Assembly: GCF_003194565.2 (NCBI RefSeq)
Contig: NZ_QICH01000001.1
Span: 434,001 to 498,000, forward strand
Reading direction: 5' to 3'
Length of the DNA stretch: 64,000 nt
DNA from: Kangiella spongicola
GTDB lineage: Bacteria; Pseudomonadota; Gammaproteobacteria; Enterobacterales; Kangiellaceae
The notes below the pieces were generated by a model. That model ran no database searches, was not told the origin of the DNA, and worked only from the letters and a program-made list of their open reading frames with translations. Both the position numbers and the translations under genes were made by a program. Of the stretch, positions 18,645-28,518 are shown one piece after another; the first letter of the stretch is position 1; the number at the start of each line of letters is the position of its first letter.

Positions 18645-19175
18645 TTATCTAGGACTAATCGTCAAAGTCACTTTTCCTAATTCATTTTCCCCAGAAGCAG
18701 ACACTTCAGTAGACTCGGTTATTGGCCATGAAAAAGGTAATGACAATACTTCACGCCCACCAACCTCTCTTGCTGCTTCGATGTAAAGAACGTAGTCTCC
18801 ATCTTCCAGAAGCTCACTGGTGTCTTCACTTCGTAATACCAACTGATGTTCGCCAGGCCTTCTTGTTGCTCCAGTAACACCGTCATAAGGTTTCTTTTGG
18901 CTGCGACCGGTTTTACGCCACCAACGACGGATATCTTTCAGCCACTTTTCTTGATCGTCATACCATAAGCTGGTCGACGCTACGGTTTTTCGTTTATCAT
19001 TTTCAATCCACGTCGCAATATATGGGGCGTGATACTCAACAACACTTTTTTTCGGAATCGTGATAGTTAATACAAACTCTCCCTTATCCACAGCTTTAGC
19101 TGAAATAGATAAAGTAAACAAAAAGATTCCTGCAAGCAGTTTCTTGCTATTAATAAAACATTGACGATTAAACAT
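18645..19175 (-). CDS. DUF2271 family exported protein
   Basis: This 176-residue protein has a signal peptide (residues 1-28, ending SISAKA) and the DUF2271 signatures: YIATWIENDK, WLKDIRRWWRK, DGVTGATRRPGEHQL and GDYVLYIEAAREVGG. The fold is predicted to be FlgD/Ig-like and periplasmic. Its function is unknown, but DUF2271 genes recur next to PepSY-type membrane proteins and TonB receptors. It starts 9 bases after the PepSY gene, so the two are almost certainly co-transcribed. Confidence 0.87.
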   Translation of the reverse strand: MFNRQCFINSKKLLAGIFLFTLSISAKAVDKGEFVLTITIPKKSVVEYHAPYIATWIENDKRKTVASTSLWYDDQEKWLKDIRRWWRKTGRSQKKPYDGVTGATRRPGEHQLVLRSEDTSELLEDGDYVLYIEAAREVGGREVLSLPFSWPITESTEVSASGENELGKVTLTISPR

Positions 19176-19184
19176 ATAACAACC

Positions 19185-19832
19185 TTAAATTAGAAAAATA
19201 GCTAAAATAGCTGGCACAATAATTCCAGCAGCAGTGACATACCAAGTAGAAGGTCTATTTTTGGAATGCAACTGTAATAGAACTAATCCTGTTAAGCAGA
19301 AAATTAGCGTTGCGATGGCAAAAATATCGATAAACCAAATCCAAACAAGACTGGTATTACGCCCTTTATGTAAATCATTAAGCCAAGCAATAATCCCTCG
19401 TTCAGTATGCATATAAACCAGCTCACCACTGGGTATATCAACCGACATCCAAACGTCACCACCAGGCAGTGGTTTTTGTATATAAATCTCTTCTTCACTC
19501 CAATCTGGCTGTTCTTTTAATAAAGACAAATCATGAGGAATCTTGTCTTCCAAGTAAGCAATGAAACCGTTAGAAAACTCTAAGTTATCCAACGAGCCTT
19601 GCTCAATTGCTCGCTCGGTTTGAAGCTGTAGAGACACCAAGACCTCTTGTGGGATCACTGTTTCTACCACTTTCTCCTCAGGTTCTGATTCAAAAAAACT
19701 AGCGTGGTTAAGTGTAATCCCCGTAATCGCAAATAAAATCATGCAAATCAAGCAGATAGCAGAGCTAATCCAATGCCATGTATGCATCTGCTTCATCCAA
19801 AAGGATTTTTTATTCTTTCTCTTTTTTGACAT
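19185..19832 (-). CDS. PepSY-associated transmembrane protein (PiuB-like, short form)
   Basis: This 215-residue inner membrane protein has a charged Lys-rich start, a first transmembrane helix at about residues 20-42 followed by LNHASFF, a periplasmic loop with a PepSY-like segment (PGGDVWMSVDIPSGELVYMH), the conserved WLNDLHKGR motif, and two further helices. Histidines H17, H20, H43 and the one in DLHKGR are placed at membrane edges, as in haem-binding PepSY_TM proteins thought to act as membrane electron carriers or ferric reductases. That role is inferred, not shown. It is the first gene of the operon and its promoter overlaps a Fur box. Confidence 0.85.
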   Translation of the reverse strand: MSKKRKNKKSFWMKQMHTWHWISSAICLICMILFAITGITLNHASFFESEPEEKVVETVIPQEVLVSLQLQTERAIEQGSLDNLEFSNGFIAYLEDKIPHDLSLLKEQPDWSEEEIYIQKPLPGGDVWMSVDIPSGELVYMHTERGIIAWLNDLHKGRNTSLVWIWFIDIFAIATLIFCLTGLVLLQLHSKNRPSTWYVTAAGIIVPAILAIFLI

Positions 19833-19870
19833 GTTTTTTAACTCAAAACCCCAGCCAAACTCTAAACGTT

Positions 19871-19905
19871 AATGCGAATCATAATCGTTTATATGCATAT
19901 TGCAA
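19871..19905 (-). promoter_or_regulatory. Fur box overlapping the promoter of the PepSY operon
   Basis: Bases 19871-19889 match the 19-base Fur consensus AATGATAATCATTATCATT at 15 positions. On the minus strand TTGCAA (19900-19905), a 16-base spacer and TATGAT (19878-19883) form a promoter whose -10 lies inside the box. The site is about 40 bases upstream of the first gene and lies in the region shared with the divergent aminopeptidase gene. Confidence 0.75.
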
Positions 19906-20024
19906 GAAATCTTTTTGTCAAAGCCAAAACAGGTTCGCTAGTCACCGTTTTTCTAGTCGCAAAACAATATTTTATGTATGCTATGGACTCTTATAATTAG
20001 GATAGGTCTACTTTGGGGTAAACT

Positions 20025-22841
20025 ATGAAATATCAGTGGTTTATAGCAACATTTTTGTCGCTTGTAGTAATCAGTGGTTGTGAGCAGGAAGAAGTACAAA
20101 AACAAGAAGTTGTAGAGGCGAATACAACGGTCATTAAATCGCTTAAAGAACAGCAAAGTGAGCAATTAGAGCGGGAAAAGAAAACGCCAACCGCCGACTC
20201 TCTAGAGTCAAACTATCCAGACGATATCCCTAGAGGACGTTTGCCAGCGAGCATTCAGCCCACGGCTTACGATATTCATCTCAAGGTGAATCCCGATAAG
20301 CCAACCTTTACGGGTACTGTTACCATACAGCTCAATATTGATGAGCCAACTTCGCACATCTGGTTGCATGGCCGTGATATTACCGCAAAAAACGTCACAC
20401 TAACCCTCAAAGGAAAAGAGCCACTAAGCGCGACTTACGAAGAGGTGGATGTTACAGGTGTAGCTAAACTCAGTTTCGAAGAGGTCATCCCTGTCAGCCA
20501 GGCTCAATTAGTGATTGACTATGAAGCCCCTTTTAACGAAGCATTAGAGGGTCTCTACCGCGTAAAAGACGGTGAGCTGAACTATGCTTTTACTCAATTT
20601 GAAGCAACGGCCGCACGCTTGGCCTTTCCAGGTTTTGATGAGCCTGCCTTCAAGGTTCCTTTCACTTACAGCATGACCGTACGTAATGAGCATAAAGCCT
20701 TTACCAATACGCCTGCGGTTTCTGAGACAGACCTAGGCAATGGTTGGAAAAAGATTGTCTTTGCCAAATCTAAGCCTTTGCCGACCTACTTAATCGCTTT
20801 TGCTGTGGGTGATTTTGATGTGGTTGAGTGGCAAGACATTCCAGAGTCAGACGTGCGTAATTTCAGCATTCCTTTGCGCGGTATCGCGACCAAGGGTAAG
20901 GGCCATCGCCTAACCTATGCCCTAAAAAACACCAAAGACATTCTTAATGGCTTAGAGCAATATTTCCAAATCCCATACCCTTATAAAAAGCTCGATATCG
21001 TCGCAGTGCCAGACTTTAACGCTGGTGCCATGGAGAATGCCGGATTAATTACCTACAGAGAGCAGCTGCTACTATTCGATAACACCATTTCCTTAAGTCA
21101 AAAACGTGCTTACATGAACGTGCACGCGCACGAGCTAGCGCACCAGTGGTTTGGTAACTTGGTGACGCCAGTATGGTGGGACGACATTTGGCTCAACGAG
21201 GCTTTCGCGACTTGGATGGCGCATGTATCTAACGATAAGGTTTACCCGGAGCAAAAATTTAAACAAGCACTACTCGATCGCTCTTTAAACGTGATGACCT
21301 CAGACAGTTTAATTAGCGCACGCCAAATCCGCCAACCGATTGAAAGTAATCATGATATTCAATCCGCTTTCGACGGTATTACCTACTCTAAAGGTGGCGG
21401 TGTGTTAAGCATGATCGAAGCTTTCTTGGGCCCTGAAAACTTTAGGGCGGGTATTCAGAACTACATGAAAAAGTTTGAGTTCGGAAATGCTACGGCTCAA
21501 GACTTTATTACAGCGATTGGTGAAAAGTCACCGGATATCCCGCTAGAAACGATCCAGCAGGCATTCAACAGCTTCTTAGAGCAGCCAGGAATTCCTTACC
21601 TTAAGGTGGAATTAAGTTGTGACGAGTCGAAAAATAGTAGTGTAGCTATCGAACAGTCTCGCTATTTGCCTATTGGCTCGAAAGGCTCCACTGACCAAAC
21701 TTGGAAAGTGCCGGCTTGCTTTAAATACGCCATCGATGGCAACGAACATCAGCTATGTGAAGTACTAGAAGAGAAGCAGCAGACCATTGAACTTCCTGAG
21801 CAGGGTTGCCCTGCGTATTTTATGCCTAATGCTGATGGCGCTGGGTATTATCGCTTTAGCATGAGTAGCGATGGCTGGCAGTCGTTGTTAAATCATAAAG
21901 CAAGCCTTAATACTCGCGAGATGATGTCGCTCAACAATAGTTTGCTAGGCGCCATTAATGCCGGCAACTTATCCTTTGAAGACTTGGTGAAAGTTGCTCC
22001 TCGAATCATATCCTCGGACTCTGAAGCGATAGCCATGGGCCCGAGTAGCTTACTCAGTTTTGCTTATAACGAGATCGTCAAGGACGAAGAACAAAAAGCG
22101 AAACTGGCCAAGCTAAATCGTGACCTTTATGGGCCTCGTCTAACAGAGCTTGGTCTAGAGACCAAGAAAAACGATAGCGTAAATACGATTCAGCTGCGTA
22201 ATTCACTCGTCGATTTCTTGGCCCAAGAAGGCGAAGACAAAGTGGTTCGTCAATATTTAACCACTATGGCGGTGTCTTACACAGGTTATAAAGAAGATGG
22301 TAACCTCCACCCCGAAAAAGCTGACAGTAACGTCATTAGCCTCGCGCTTAAGGTTGCGGTAGAGGATTTAGGCACACCTTTCGCCAAGCATCTAAAAATG
22401 CTCTTTGACGCATCTAACGACGGTACTGTTCGCGGTCGTTTGTTAAACGGTTTAGGTGCAGTGAAAGATCCTGAATACGCCACCGAGCTGCGCGAGTTAA
22501 TACTGTCCGAGTCGTTACGCGATAATGAAATTTACTCAATTTTAGTTGGGCAACTGAATATTGATGAACTTCGAGAGCCAATGTGGGAGTGGTTTAAAAC
22601 CAACTTTGAAGGCGTCAAAGAGCGCGTGCCACCTTTCGGTCAAAGTCGCTTGCCGGTCGTGGGCCGCTTCTTCTGCTCTGCACCTATGAAGCAAGATTTC
22701 AAGAAGTTCTTCAGTCCCATCATTAAAGATTTGGCCGGTGCGCCACGCGCCTATCAGCAAAGCATCGAGTCGATTGAGCTTTGTATGGCACAGGTGAAGC
22801 ACCACCAAGAGGATGTTAAGCAATACCTTAGCAAACAGTAA
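20025..22841 (+). CDS. M1 family metallo-aminopeptidase, lipoprotein
   Basis: This 938-residue zinc aminopeptidase carries a lipoprotein signal peptide (VVISGC, lipidated C19) and a charged Gln/Glu-rich linker, so it should be anchored in the envelope and trim peptides in the periplasm or at the surface. The M1 signatures are clear: GAMEN at 334-338 for the N-terminal amine, and the zinc site HELAH at 369-373 with E392 in LNEAFATW. The C-terminal half is the ERAP1-like helical domain. A TTTGGGG ribosome binding site precedes the start and a TATAAT lies at 19992-19997. It is divergent from the Fur-regulated PepSY operon and followed by a strong terminator. Confidence 0.94.
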   Translation: MKYQWFIATFLSLVVISGCEQEEVQKQEVVEANTTVIKSLKEQQSEQLEREKKTPTADSLESNYPDDIPRGRLPASIQPTAYDIHLKVNPDKPTFTGTVTIQLNIDEPTSHIWLHGRDITAKNVTLTLKGKEPLSATYEEVDVTGVAKLSFEEVIPVSQAQLVIDYEAPFNEALEGLYRVKDGELNYAFTQFEATAARLAFPGFDEPAFKVPFTYSMTVRNEHKAFTNTPAVSETDLGNGWKKIVFAKSKPLPTYLIAFAVGDFDVVEWQDIPESDVRNFSIPLRGIATKGKGHRLTYALKNTKDILNGLEQYFQIPYPYKKLDIVAVPDFNAGAMENAGLITYREQLLLFDNTISLSQKRAYMNVHAHELAHQWFGNLVTPVWWDDIWLNEAFATWMAHVSNDKVYPEQKFKQALLDRSLNVMTSDSLISARQIRQPIESNHDIQSAFDGITYSKGGGVLSMIEAFLGPENFRAGIQNYMKKFEFGNATAQDFITAIGEKSPDIPLETIQQAFNSFLEQPGIPYLKVELSCDESKNSSVAIEQSRYLPIGSKGSTDQTWKVPACFKYAIDGNEHQLCEVLEEKQQTIELPEQGCPAYFMPNADGAGYYRFSMSSDGWQSLLNHKASLNTREMMSLNNSLLGAINAGNLSFEDLVKVAPRIISSDSEAIAMGPSSLLSFAYNEIVKDEEQKAKLAKLNRDLYGPRLTELGLETKKNDSVNTIQLRNSLVDFLAQEGEDKVVRQYLTTMAVSYTGYKEDGNLHPEKADSNVISLALKVAVEDLGTPFAKHLKMLFDASNDGTVRGRLLNGLGAVKDPEYATELRELILSESLRDNEIYSILVGQLNIDELREPMWEWFKTNFEGVKERVPPFGQSRLPVVGRFFCSAPMKQDFKKFFSPIIKDLAGAPRAYQQSIESIELCMAQVKHHQEDVKQYLSKQ

Positions 22842-22854
22842 CGCTGTGATGCCG

Positions 22855-22886
22855 CAAAAAAGCGCTCTTATTGAGCGCTTTTTTTA
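22855..22886. terminator. Strong terminator after the aminopeptidase gene
   Basis: AAAAAAGCGCTC, a TTATT loop and GAGCGCTTTTTTT form a symmetric hairpin with a T-run on both strands. It lies between convergent genes and may serve both. Confidence 0.9.
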
Positions 22887-22938
22887 TTACTGGATAGAAT
22901 CCCTTTAGCTTAAAACTCCCCTTTCCTTATTTACTCTT

Positions 22939-24144
22939 TTACTTTGTGTTTTGCTCTGCCAGTAATTTCTTTTGAATTAAGAGGCTAGCGACAACGCCAT
23001 AACCTATGGCGAAGGTCAAAAATGTTTCAATGCTATCGAACAACGAAAATAGATAAGGTGCGATCCCAGTTGAAATGATCATTGTTGCAGAAACAAGCGC
23101 GCGGATGGCACCAAGGTGAGAATTTCCAAACACTTCAGCGTAAAACGAATTAATTACCGGCCCACTAGAAGCCACCGTTAGTCCAGCCAAGACCATAAAA
23201 GCAATCAACCAAATTTTATCCTGCCCCATGTAAAGGCACACCATGCCCGCCACCAGCGGCAATAGATACCAACGCATATATACTCGCGGATGCGAAGCGT
23301 CAACTAAAGGCCCAGTCGCAATAGCCCCAGCGAAATGAACTAAGCCATACATCATTAACCCAATCGAAAGCCAGTTCAGTGTCCAGCCCTTACCATCAAT
23401 AAGTAGGGTTTGGTGAAAGAAAAGTCCTGTAATTAAAAATGCAGGCGCGATAATTGCCGGTAGTATCAACCAAAAGCGCCAGTCCGCCATTACTTCTGCT
23501 CGAGACCAATCTTTAGTTGTTACCTCTTCCTTGTTTGCTTCAGACGCTTGATGAACAGGCACTAAATCGGCTTTCTTCAATAACCATAGAAGCAAAGGAA
23601 ATATCACCACCAAAGCTACCATTGCATAAGTCATCCAACTGGCAGTATGACCATAATTTTTAAGCAAGATTACCGCAAGCAGAGGCATTACCATTTCACC
23701 AAAAGCCATGCCTTGAAGCGATAAACTCACTGCCTTGCCACGGTGCTGTGGGATATACCGCATCAGCGTGGTAACAGCAATATGCGTCATCAAGCCCTGA
23801 CCACAGAGACGGATGCCGAGATAGGAAAAGAATAACATCACAAGGTTCGAGCTATTGGCGAACAGCACACAAGAAGCAATTAGCCCAATGATGACCATAG
23901 ACATGAACTTTTTCACTTCAATATCGTCAATCTTGGCGCCAACAAAAAATACGGTAAAACCACTAATCAAAGTCGCGAGGGAATAAACTAGGCTTAGGCT
24001 ATCCTTTTCTAGTAATAAGTTGCCTATAAGATCTTTGTTAAAAAGCGAAATAAAAAACGTTTGCCCTAAGTTTCCTACAAAAACACAGAGAAAACCGAAC
24101 AAAAGCAAATACTTATTACTTTTAACAAATTGCAGGTAGTTCAT
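22939..24144 (-). CDS. MFS transporter, substrate unknown
   Basis: This 401-residue protein is a major facilitator superfamily transporter with about 12 hydrophobic segments and the two-bundle layout split by a charged cytoplasmic loop (KADLVPVHQASEANKEEVTT, about residues 190-210). The loop 2-3 segment VGAKIDDIEVKKF is in the position of motif A, and RYIPQHRGKAVSLSLQGMAF is typical of MFS carriers related to oxalate/monocarboxylate transporters. It is transcribed in the same direction as the second MFS gene upstream, with an 84-base gap. The substrate cannot be assigned. Confidence 0.8.
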   Translation of the reverse strand: MNYLQFVKSNKYLLLFGFLCVFVGNLGQTFFISLFNKDLIGNLLLEKDSLSLVYSLATLISGFTVFFVGAKIDDIEVKKFMSMVIIGLIASCVLFANSSNLVMLFFSYLGIRLCGQGLMTHIAVTTLMRYIPQHRGKAVSLSLQGMAFGEMVMPLLAVILLKNYGHTASWMTYAMVALVVIFPLLLWLLKKADLVPVHQASEANKEEVTTKDWSRAEVMADWRFWLILPAIIAPAFLITGLFFHQTLLIDGKGWTLNWLSIGLMMYGLVHFAGAIATGPLVDASHPRVYMRWYLLPLVAGMVCLYMGQDKIWLIAFMVLAGLTVASSGPVINSFYAEVFGNSHLGAIRALVSATMIISTGIAPYLFSLFDSIETFLTFAIGYGVVASLLIQKKLLAEQNTK

Positions 24145-24228
24145 GGCTTATGCCGTGACTCTTAAAAAATGTGGTGGGCATTATACTCTTAGCAAGTTTA
24201 AGTTACAGCCCACCAGAGCTGTGCGTAG

Positions 24229-25539
24229 TTACTGCTGAACCTCTTTCAGGCCTAATGCCAATAACGCGGCAAAAAAGCACATAACTGCCATAACGCCGAG
24301 CACTACAATATTGCCAAAATATTGGGCTATGGCGCTGAAGCCAACGCCGGTCAGCAAGATAAGTCCTATAATGGTGTTGGACAGTGCGGTGTATGCGGCG
24401 CGATTTTCTGCGGTGGCCATATCGACTAAATGGGTTGAGCGGCCGAGACGTACGCCATGGTAAGCAATCATTAAAACAAACAGTAGTATTGCTAAAACAA
24501 GACTTTGACCTATCAGATCATAATAAGCACAAATCACAGTTGCGGTTAACGCTATAGTCGCTACTACCGAAGAAAACAATAATACCTTACGACTCGATTT
24601 ATCGGCTAACCAGCCCCAAACATAGCTACTTAAAAAGCTTGCCAAAGATGAAGCCAAAACGAGTGCTCCTAACCCACCTAGCATTGAGTCAAGACTTTCA
24701 ATACCGCCAGAGCCGTTTAGTGTCACCATAAAAGGTGGCGCTAAGGCCGTAGCAATAAGCAGTGCACGAACGCTGATGAATAATAATAGCTGTTTGTCTT
24801 TTAGCAGAGCGAGGTTTTCTTTGGCAACAGTTAATGGGTTGCCGCCGCCCTCCGTCGCACCGGAGGCTTCCTCTAGCTTTGTGAACATTAAACTGGCAAA
24901 AATCCACAATGTCGCAGCCAAGCCTAGCGCAATCAATACTAAGGTCATGCGTTCAACGTAGTCTGAAGCTAAAACCAGACCGAAGATTATGACAGCTGCC
25001 GAAGCGACACTTGCGGCGAGTCCGGTGACTTTGCCTCGCATGGATTTTGAAACTGTTTTACCGAGCACATCTTTGTAAGACACGGAGCAAACACTGCGCG
25101 CAATAGCTAACACACCCAGCAGGCTGACAATAACTATTCCAGCGGTTTGGCCTTTGAGGAATATGGCGCTTAACAATATGCCGACAACCGATAAACCTTG
25201 TACAAGGCTACCTAGTGCCCACGCCCACTTACGCTGTGGTAAGCGTCGTAACGCACCCGCCGTAAACAGTTGTGGCAGTAAAGCTCCAGCTTCACGAATA
25301 GGAACTAATAACCCCACCAGAAACGTTGATGCGCCCAAGGCAGAAAGTAACCAGCTCAGGATAAGCTTTGGATCAATCAACCCATCAGCGACCTTAGTAG
25401 CCGCTAATGAGATGACATGTGTTGTGACATTTTTAGGCTGATGGTCACAGGCCTGCTCGGGAATATCTTTGCAGACCCGCCCATCGTCGCCACTGTTGAT
25501 AGCCTCGTAAACCTGTTCAACGGTGGACTCTTTTGACAT
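24229..25539 (-). CDS. MFS transporter with Cys-containing N-terminal extension
   Basis: This 436-residue membrane protein has the MFS layout (about 11-12 helices, motif-A-like WLADKSSRKVLLFS in the middle loop). It begins with a soluble extension of about 50 residues holding VCKDIPEQACDHQPKN, an unusual two-cysteine segment before the first helix. The gene starts 12 bases after the aconitase stop with a GGATAAGGATTAAG stretch as ribosome binding site, so it is probably co-transcribed and coupled with acnA. That context could hint at a citrate-cycle acid or a redox-linked solute, but this is a guess. Confidence 0.78.
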   Translation of the reverse strand: MSKESTVEQVYEAINSGDDGRVCKDIPEQACDHQPKNVTTHVISLAATKVADGLIDPKLILSWLLSALGASTFLVGLLVPIREAGALLPQLFTAGALRRLPQRKWAWALGSLVQGLSVVGILLSAIFLKGQTAGIVIVSLLGVLAIARSVCSVSYKDVLGKTVSKSMRGKVTGLAASVASAAVIIFGLVLASDYVERMTLVLIALGLAATLWIFASLMFTKLEEASGATEGGGNPLTVAKENLALLKDKQLLLFISVRALLIATALAPPFMVTLNGSGGIESLDSMLGGLGALVLASSLASFLSSYVWGWLADKSSRKVLLFSSVVATIALTATVICAYYDLIGQSLVLAILLFVLMIAYHGVRLGRSTHLVDMATAENRAAYTALSNTIIGLILLTGVGFSAIAQYFGNIVVLGVMAVMCFFAALLALGLKEVQQ

Positions 25540-25551
25540 GCGTCTTAATCC

Positions 25552-28263
25552 TTATCCTTTTCTAATAAAGTCTCTTAAGACGTAATGCAGAATACCGCCA
25601 TTTCTGTAGTATTCCAGCTCAACTTTTGAGTCTAAGCGTGACAAGGCTTCAAAAGTTTTAACTTTACCATCGCTGGATTTCGCTTCGACTTCAAAGGTTT
25701 GGTTCACTTCTAAACCACCTGATTTACCTTTGATGGTGAAACTCTCTTCACCCGTTAAGCCCAAGGTTTCAGCGTCTTCACCATTTGCAAACTCTAATGG
25801 CAAGACACCCATACCAACTAAGTTACTACGATGAATTCGCTCGTAGCTTTCTGCGATGACCGCTTTGATCCCTAACAAAGTTGTACCCTTGGCCGCCCAA
25901 TCTCGAGACGAACCGCTACCATACTCTTTACCCGCCAATACGATTAACGGTGTGTTTTCCGCTTTGTATTTTTGCGCCGCATCAAACACTGTCATAGTTT
26001 CGCCAGTAGGAATATAACGAGTATAACCACCCTCTTTATCCACTAGCTGGTTCTTGATGCGAACGTTAGCAAAAGTACCACGCACCATGACCTCGTCATT
26101 ACCACGGCGTGAGCCGTAAGAATTAAACATGCGAGGCTCGATTCCACGACCTTTTAGGTACTGACCTGCTGGCGAGTCTTCAGAGAAGCCACCTGCTGGC
26201 GAAATATGGTCAGTAGTAATCGAATCACCTAATTTCAAAAGAACTTTCGCACCTTCGATATCTTTTGGCTCGTTAAGCTCAGGTTTAAGCCCTTGGAAAA
26301 ATGGCGCTTGCTTGATGTAGGTCGAAGAGTCATCCCACTGATAAACCTTATCTTTGGACACTTTCATCTCACGCCACTGTTTATTACCATCGAAAATTTT
26401 GCCATAGTTTTTAGCAAAATCCGCTGGCGTTAAGACTTTCGCCATAATCTCCTGAATTTCTTCGTTCGACGGCCACAAGTCTTTGAAATACACAGGCTTG
26501 CCATCTGGTGTATGAGCTACTGGCTCGCTATCGAAGTCAATATCGACGCGACCAACTAAAGCATAAATCACCACCAACATTGGCGACATTAAGAAGTTCA
26601 TCTTAACGTCTGGGTGGACTCGCGCTTCAAAGTTTCGGTTACCTGACAACACCGAAGCTACCACTAAATCGTTCTCGGTTACTGCTTTGCCGATAGCGTC
26701 AGGTAAAGGCCCTGAGTTACCAATACAAGAAGTACAACCATAACCCACCAAGAAGAAATCAAGCGCTTCAAGGTCATCCATAAGACCTGAGTTTTCTAAA
26801 TAGTCGGTCACCACTTTAGAACCCGGAGCCAGCGAAGTTTTGACCCATGGTTTTACTTTTAAGCCCAGTTCATTCGCTTTTTTCGCAACCAAACCAGCAC
26901 CAATCATGACGCTAGGGTTTGATGTGTTGGTACATGAGGTAATCGCAGCAATAGAAATCGAACCATCGTGCAGCTGATAATCCTGGTCGCTATCTTTATC
27001 ATCGACCACAATCGTCTTTAACAAGCCTTTATCGTTATCGGCTGGGCTACGCTCTTCTAGAGGTTGATATTGGCGACCATAGTTCAGTTCCATCAAGGAT
27101 TTAAACTGTGCTTTTAAGTTACTAATCGCAATTTTATCTTGTGGACGCGACGGACCCGAAGCAGTCGGCACTACCGTGCTTAAATCCAGTTCAACGACAC
27201 TGCTGTACTCAATATCATCTTCGTTTTCACGCCATAACATATTGTTCTTGGTATAGGCTTCTACGCGCTCGATAGTCTCTTCACTGCGATTGGTGTCGCG
27301 CATATAATCTAATGTGCGATCATCAATCGGGAAGTAAGTTACAGTACAACCAAACTCTGGTGACATGTTAGAAATAGTCGCACGGTCTGTTACCGTTAAA
27401 TGATCAAGCCCTTCGCCAAAGACTTCTACAAACTTGCCGACCACACCATGCTTACGCAGTAGCTCAGTAATCGTCAGTACCATATCCGTAGCCGTGGTAC
27501 CGATAGGCAATTTACCTGTCAGCTTCAAACCGACCACTTCTGGCATGATAAAGAAAATCGGTTGCCCAAGAATGGCAGCCTCAGCTTCAATACCACCAAC
27601 GCCCCAACCAACAACACCAATGCCGTTAACCATCGGTGTGTGTGAGTCGGTACCGACTAAGGTATCAGGGAACAAAGCGCCATCGCGCTCGACCACGCCT
27701 TGCGCCAAATACTCAAGGTTTACCTGGTGACAAATCCCCATACCTGGTGGCACCACCGTGAAATTATCGAAAGCCGTCTGCGCCCACTTCAAGAACTGAT
27801 AACGCTCTTGGTTGCGCTCGTACTCCATATCAATGTTTTTATCTAAAGAGTTCTTGTCGCCATAGAAATCAACCTGAACCGAGTGGTCAATCACCAAGTC
27901 TACGGGAATTAAAGGATTAACTTTCTTGCCATCAACGCCGTGGCGGCTCGCTTCCGCACGAACTGAGGCCAAGTCGACCACCGCTGGAACCCCCGTAAAG
28001 TCCTGCATCAAGACTCGCGCAGGCTTATAAGGGACTTCTTTTTTCTCTGGGTTTGGCTTCCAATTTAATAGAGTGTCCACATGATCGCCAGTAACAGCTA
28101 GCCCATCGTGGTTTCTCAGTGCGTTCTCAAGAAGGATTCGAATAGAAAATGGCAGTTTCTTAATGCCGTGGCCTTGTGCCTCTAGATCTTTGAGGCTCCA
28201 AATATCAAAATCTTTACCATTGACTGATAAAGATTTCTTACAATCAATTACCTTGTCGCTCAT
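25552..28263 (-). CDS. acnA: Aconitate hydratase AcnA
   Basis: AcnA interconverts citrate and isocitrate in the citrate cycle using a [4Fe-4S] cluster. The roughly 903-residue protein has the AcnA/IRP layout. Cluster ligands are C444 (SCTNTSNPS), C510 and C513 (YGCTSCIGNSG). Substrate-binding segments GTDSHT, GDSITTDHISPAG and the swivel-domain GSGSSRDWAAKG are intact. Two ATGs are adjacent at the start; I chose the second because GGGAG lies 6 bases upstream of it. The gene is divergent from purC across 255 bases and is followed by an MFS gene 12 bases on. Confidence 0.97.
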   Translation of the reverse strand: MSDKVIDCKKSLSVNGKDFDIWSLKDLEAQGHGIKKLPFSIRILLENALRNHDGLAVTGDHVDTLLNWKPNPEKKEVPYKPARVLMQDFTGVPAVVDLASVRAEASRHGVDGKKVNPLIPVDLVIDHSVQVDFYGDKNSLDKNIDMEYERNQERYQFLKWAQTAFDNFTVVPPGMGICHQVNLEYLAQGVVERDGALFPDTLVGTDSHTPMVNGIGVVGWGVGGIEAEAAILGQPIFFIMPEVVGLKLTGKLPIGTTATDMVLTITELLRKHGVVGKFVEVFGEGLDHLTVTDRATISNMSPEFGCTVTYFPIDDRTLDYMRDTNRSEETIERVEAYTKNNMLWRENEDDIEYSSVVELDLSTVVPTASGPSRPQDKIAISNLKAQFKSLMELNYGRQYQPLEERSPADNDKGLLKTIVVDDKDSDQDYQLHDGSISIAAITSCTNTSNPSVMIGAGLVAKKANELGLKVKPWVKTSLAPGSKVVTDYLENSGLMDDLEALDFFLVGYGCTSCIGNSGPLPDAIGKAVTENDLVVASVLSGNRNFEARVHPDVKMNFLMSPMLVVIYALVGRVDIDFDSEPVAHTPDGKPVYFKDLWPSNEEIQEIMAKVLTPADFAKNYGKIFDGNKQWREMKVSKDKVYQWDDSSTYIKQAPFFQGLKPELNEPKDIEGAKVLLKLGDSITTDHISPAGGFSEDSPAGQYLKGRGIEPRMFNSYGSRRGNDEVMVRGTFANVRIKNQLVDKEGGYTRYIPTGETMTVFDAAQKYKAENTPLIVLAGKEYGSGSSRDWAAKGTTLLGIKAVIAESYERIHRSNLVGMGVLPLEFANGEDAETLGLTGEESFTIKGKSGGLEVNQTFEVEAKSSDGKVKTFEALSRLDSKVELEYYRNGGILHYVLRDFIRKG

Positions 28264-28518
28264 CATGGGCTCCCTTGTAATTACAATAATAAAATCAAAG
28301 AATTAAATTATTTTCACGCTACTCATCACTATACCTTAGTTACTTAATAACATAAAATTTAGACTGTCAAATTACTAAAAATATTGCTTAAAACTCATAC
28401 AATTCGTGGAGAACGTCACGATTTCTGGTATTATTGCGCTCTTAAATTTGGTGTTGAAAAATCTTCTAACACCGTAGGACCCTGTGTCATTAACTGAATA
28501 GCACAATAGGACGACTCC

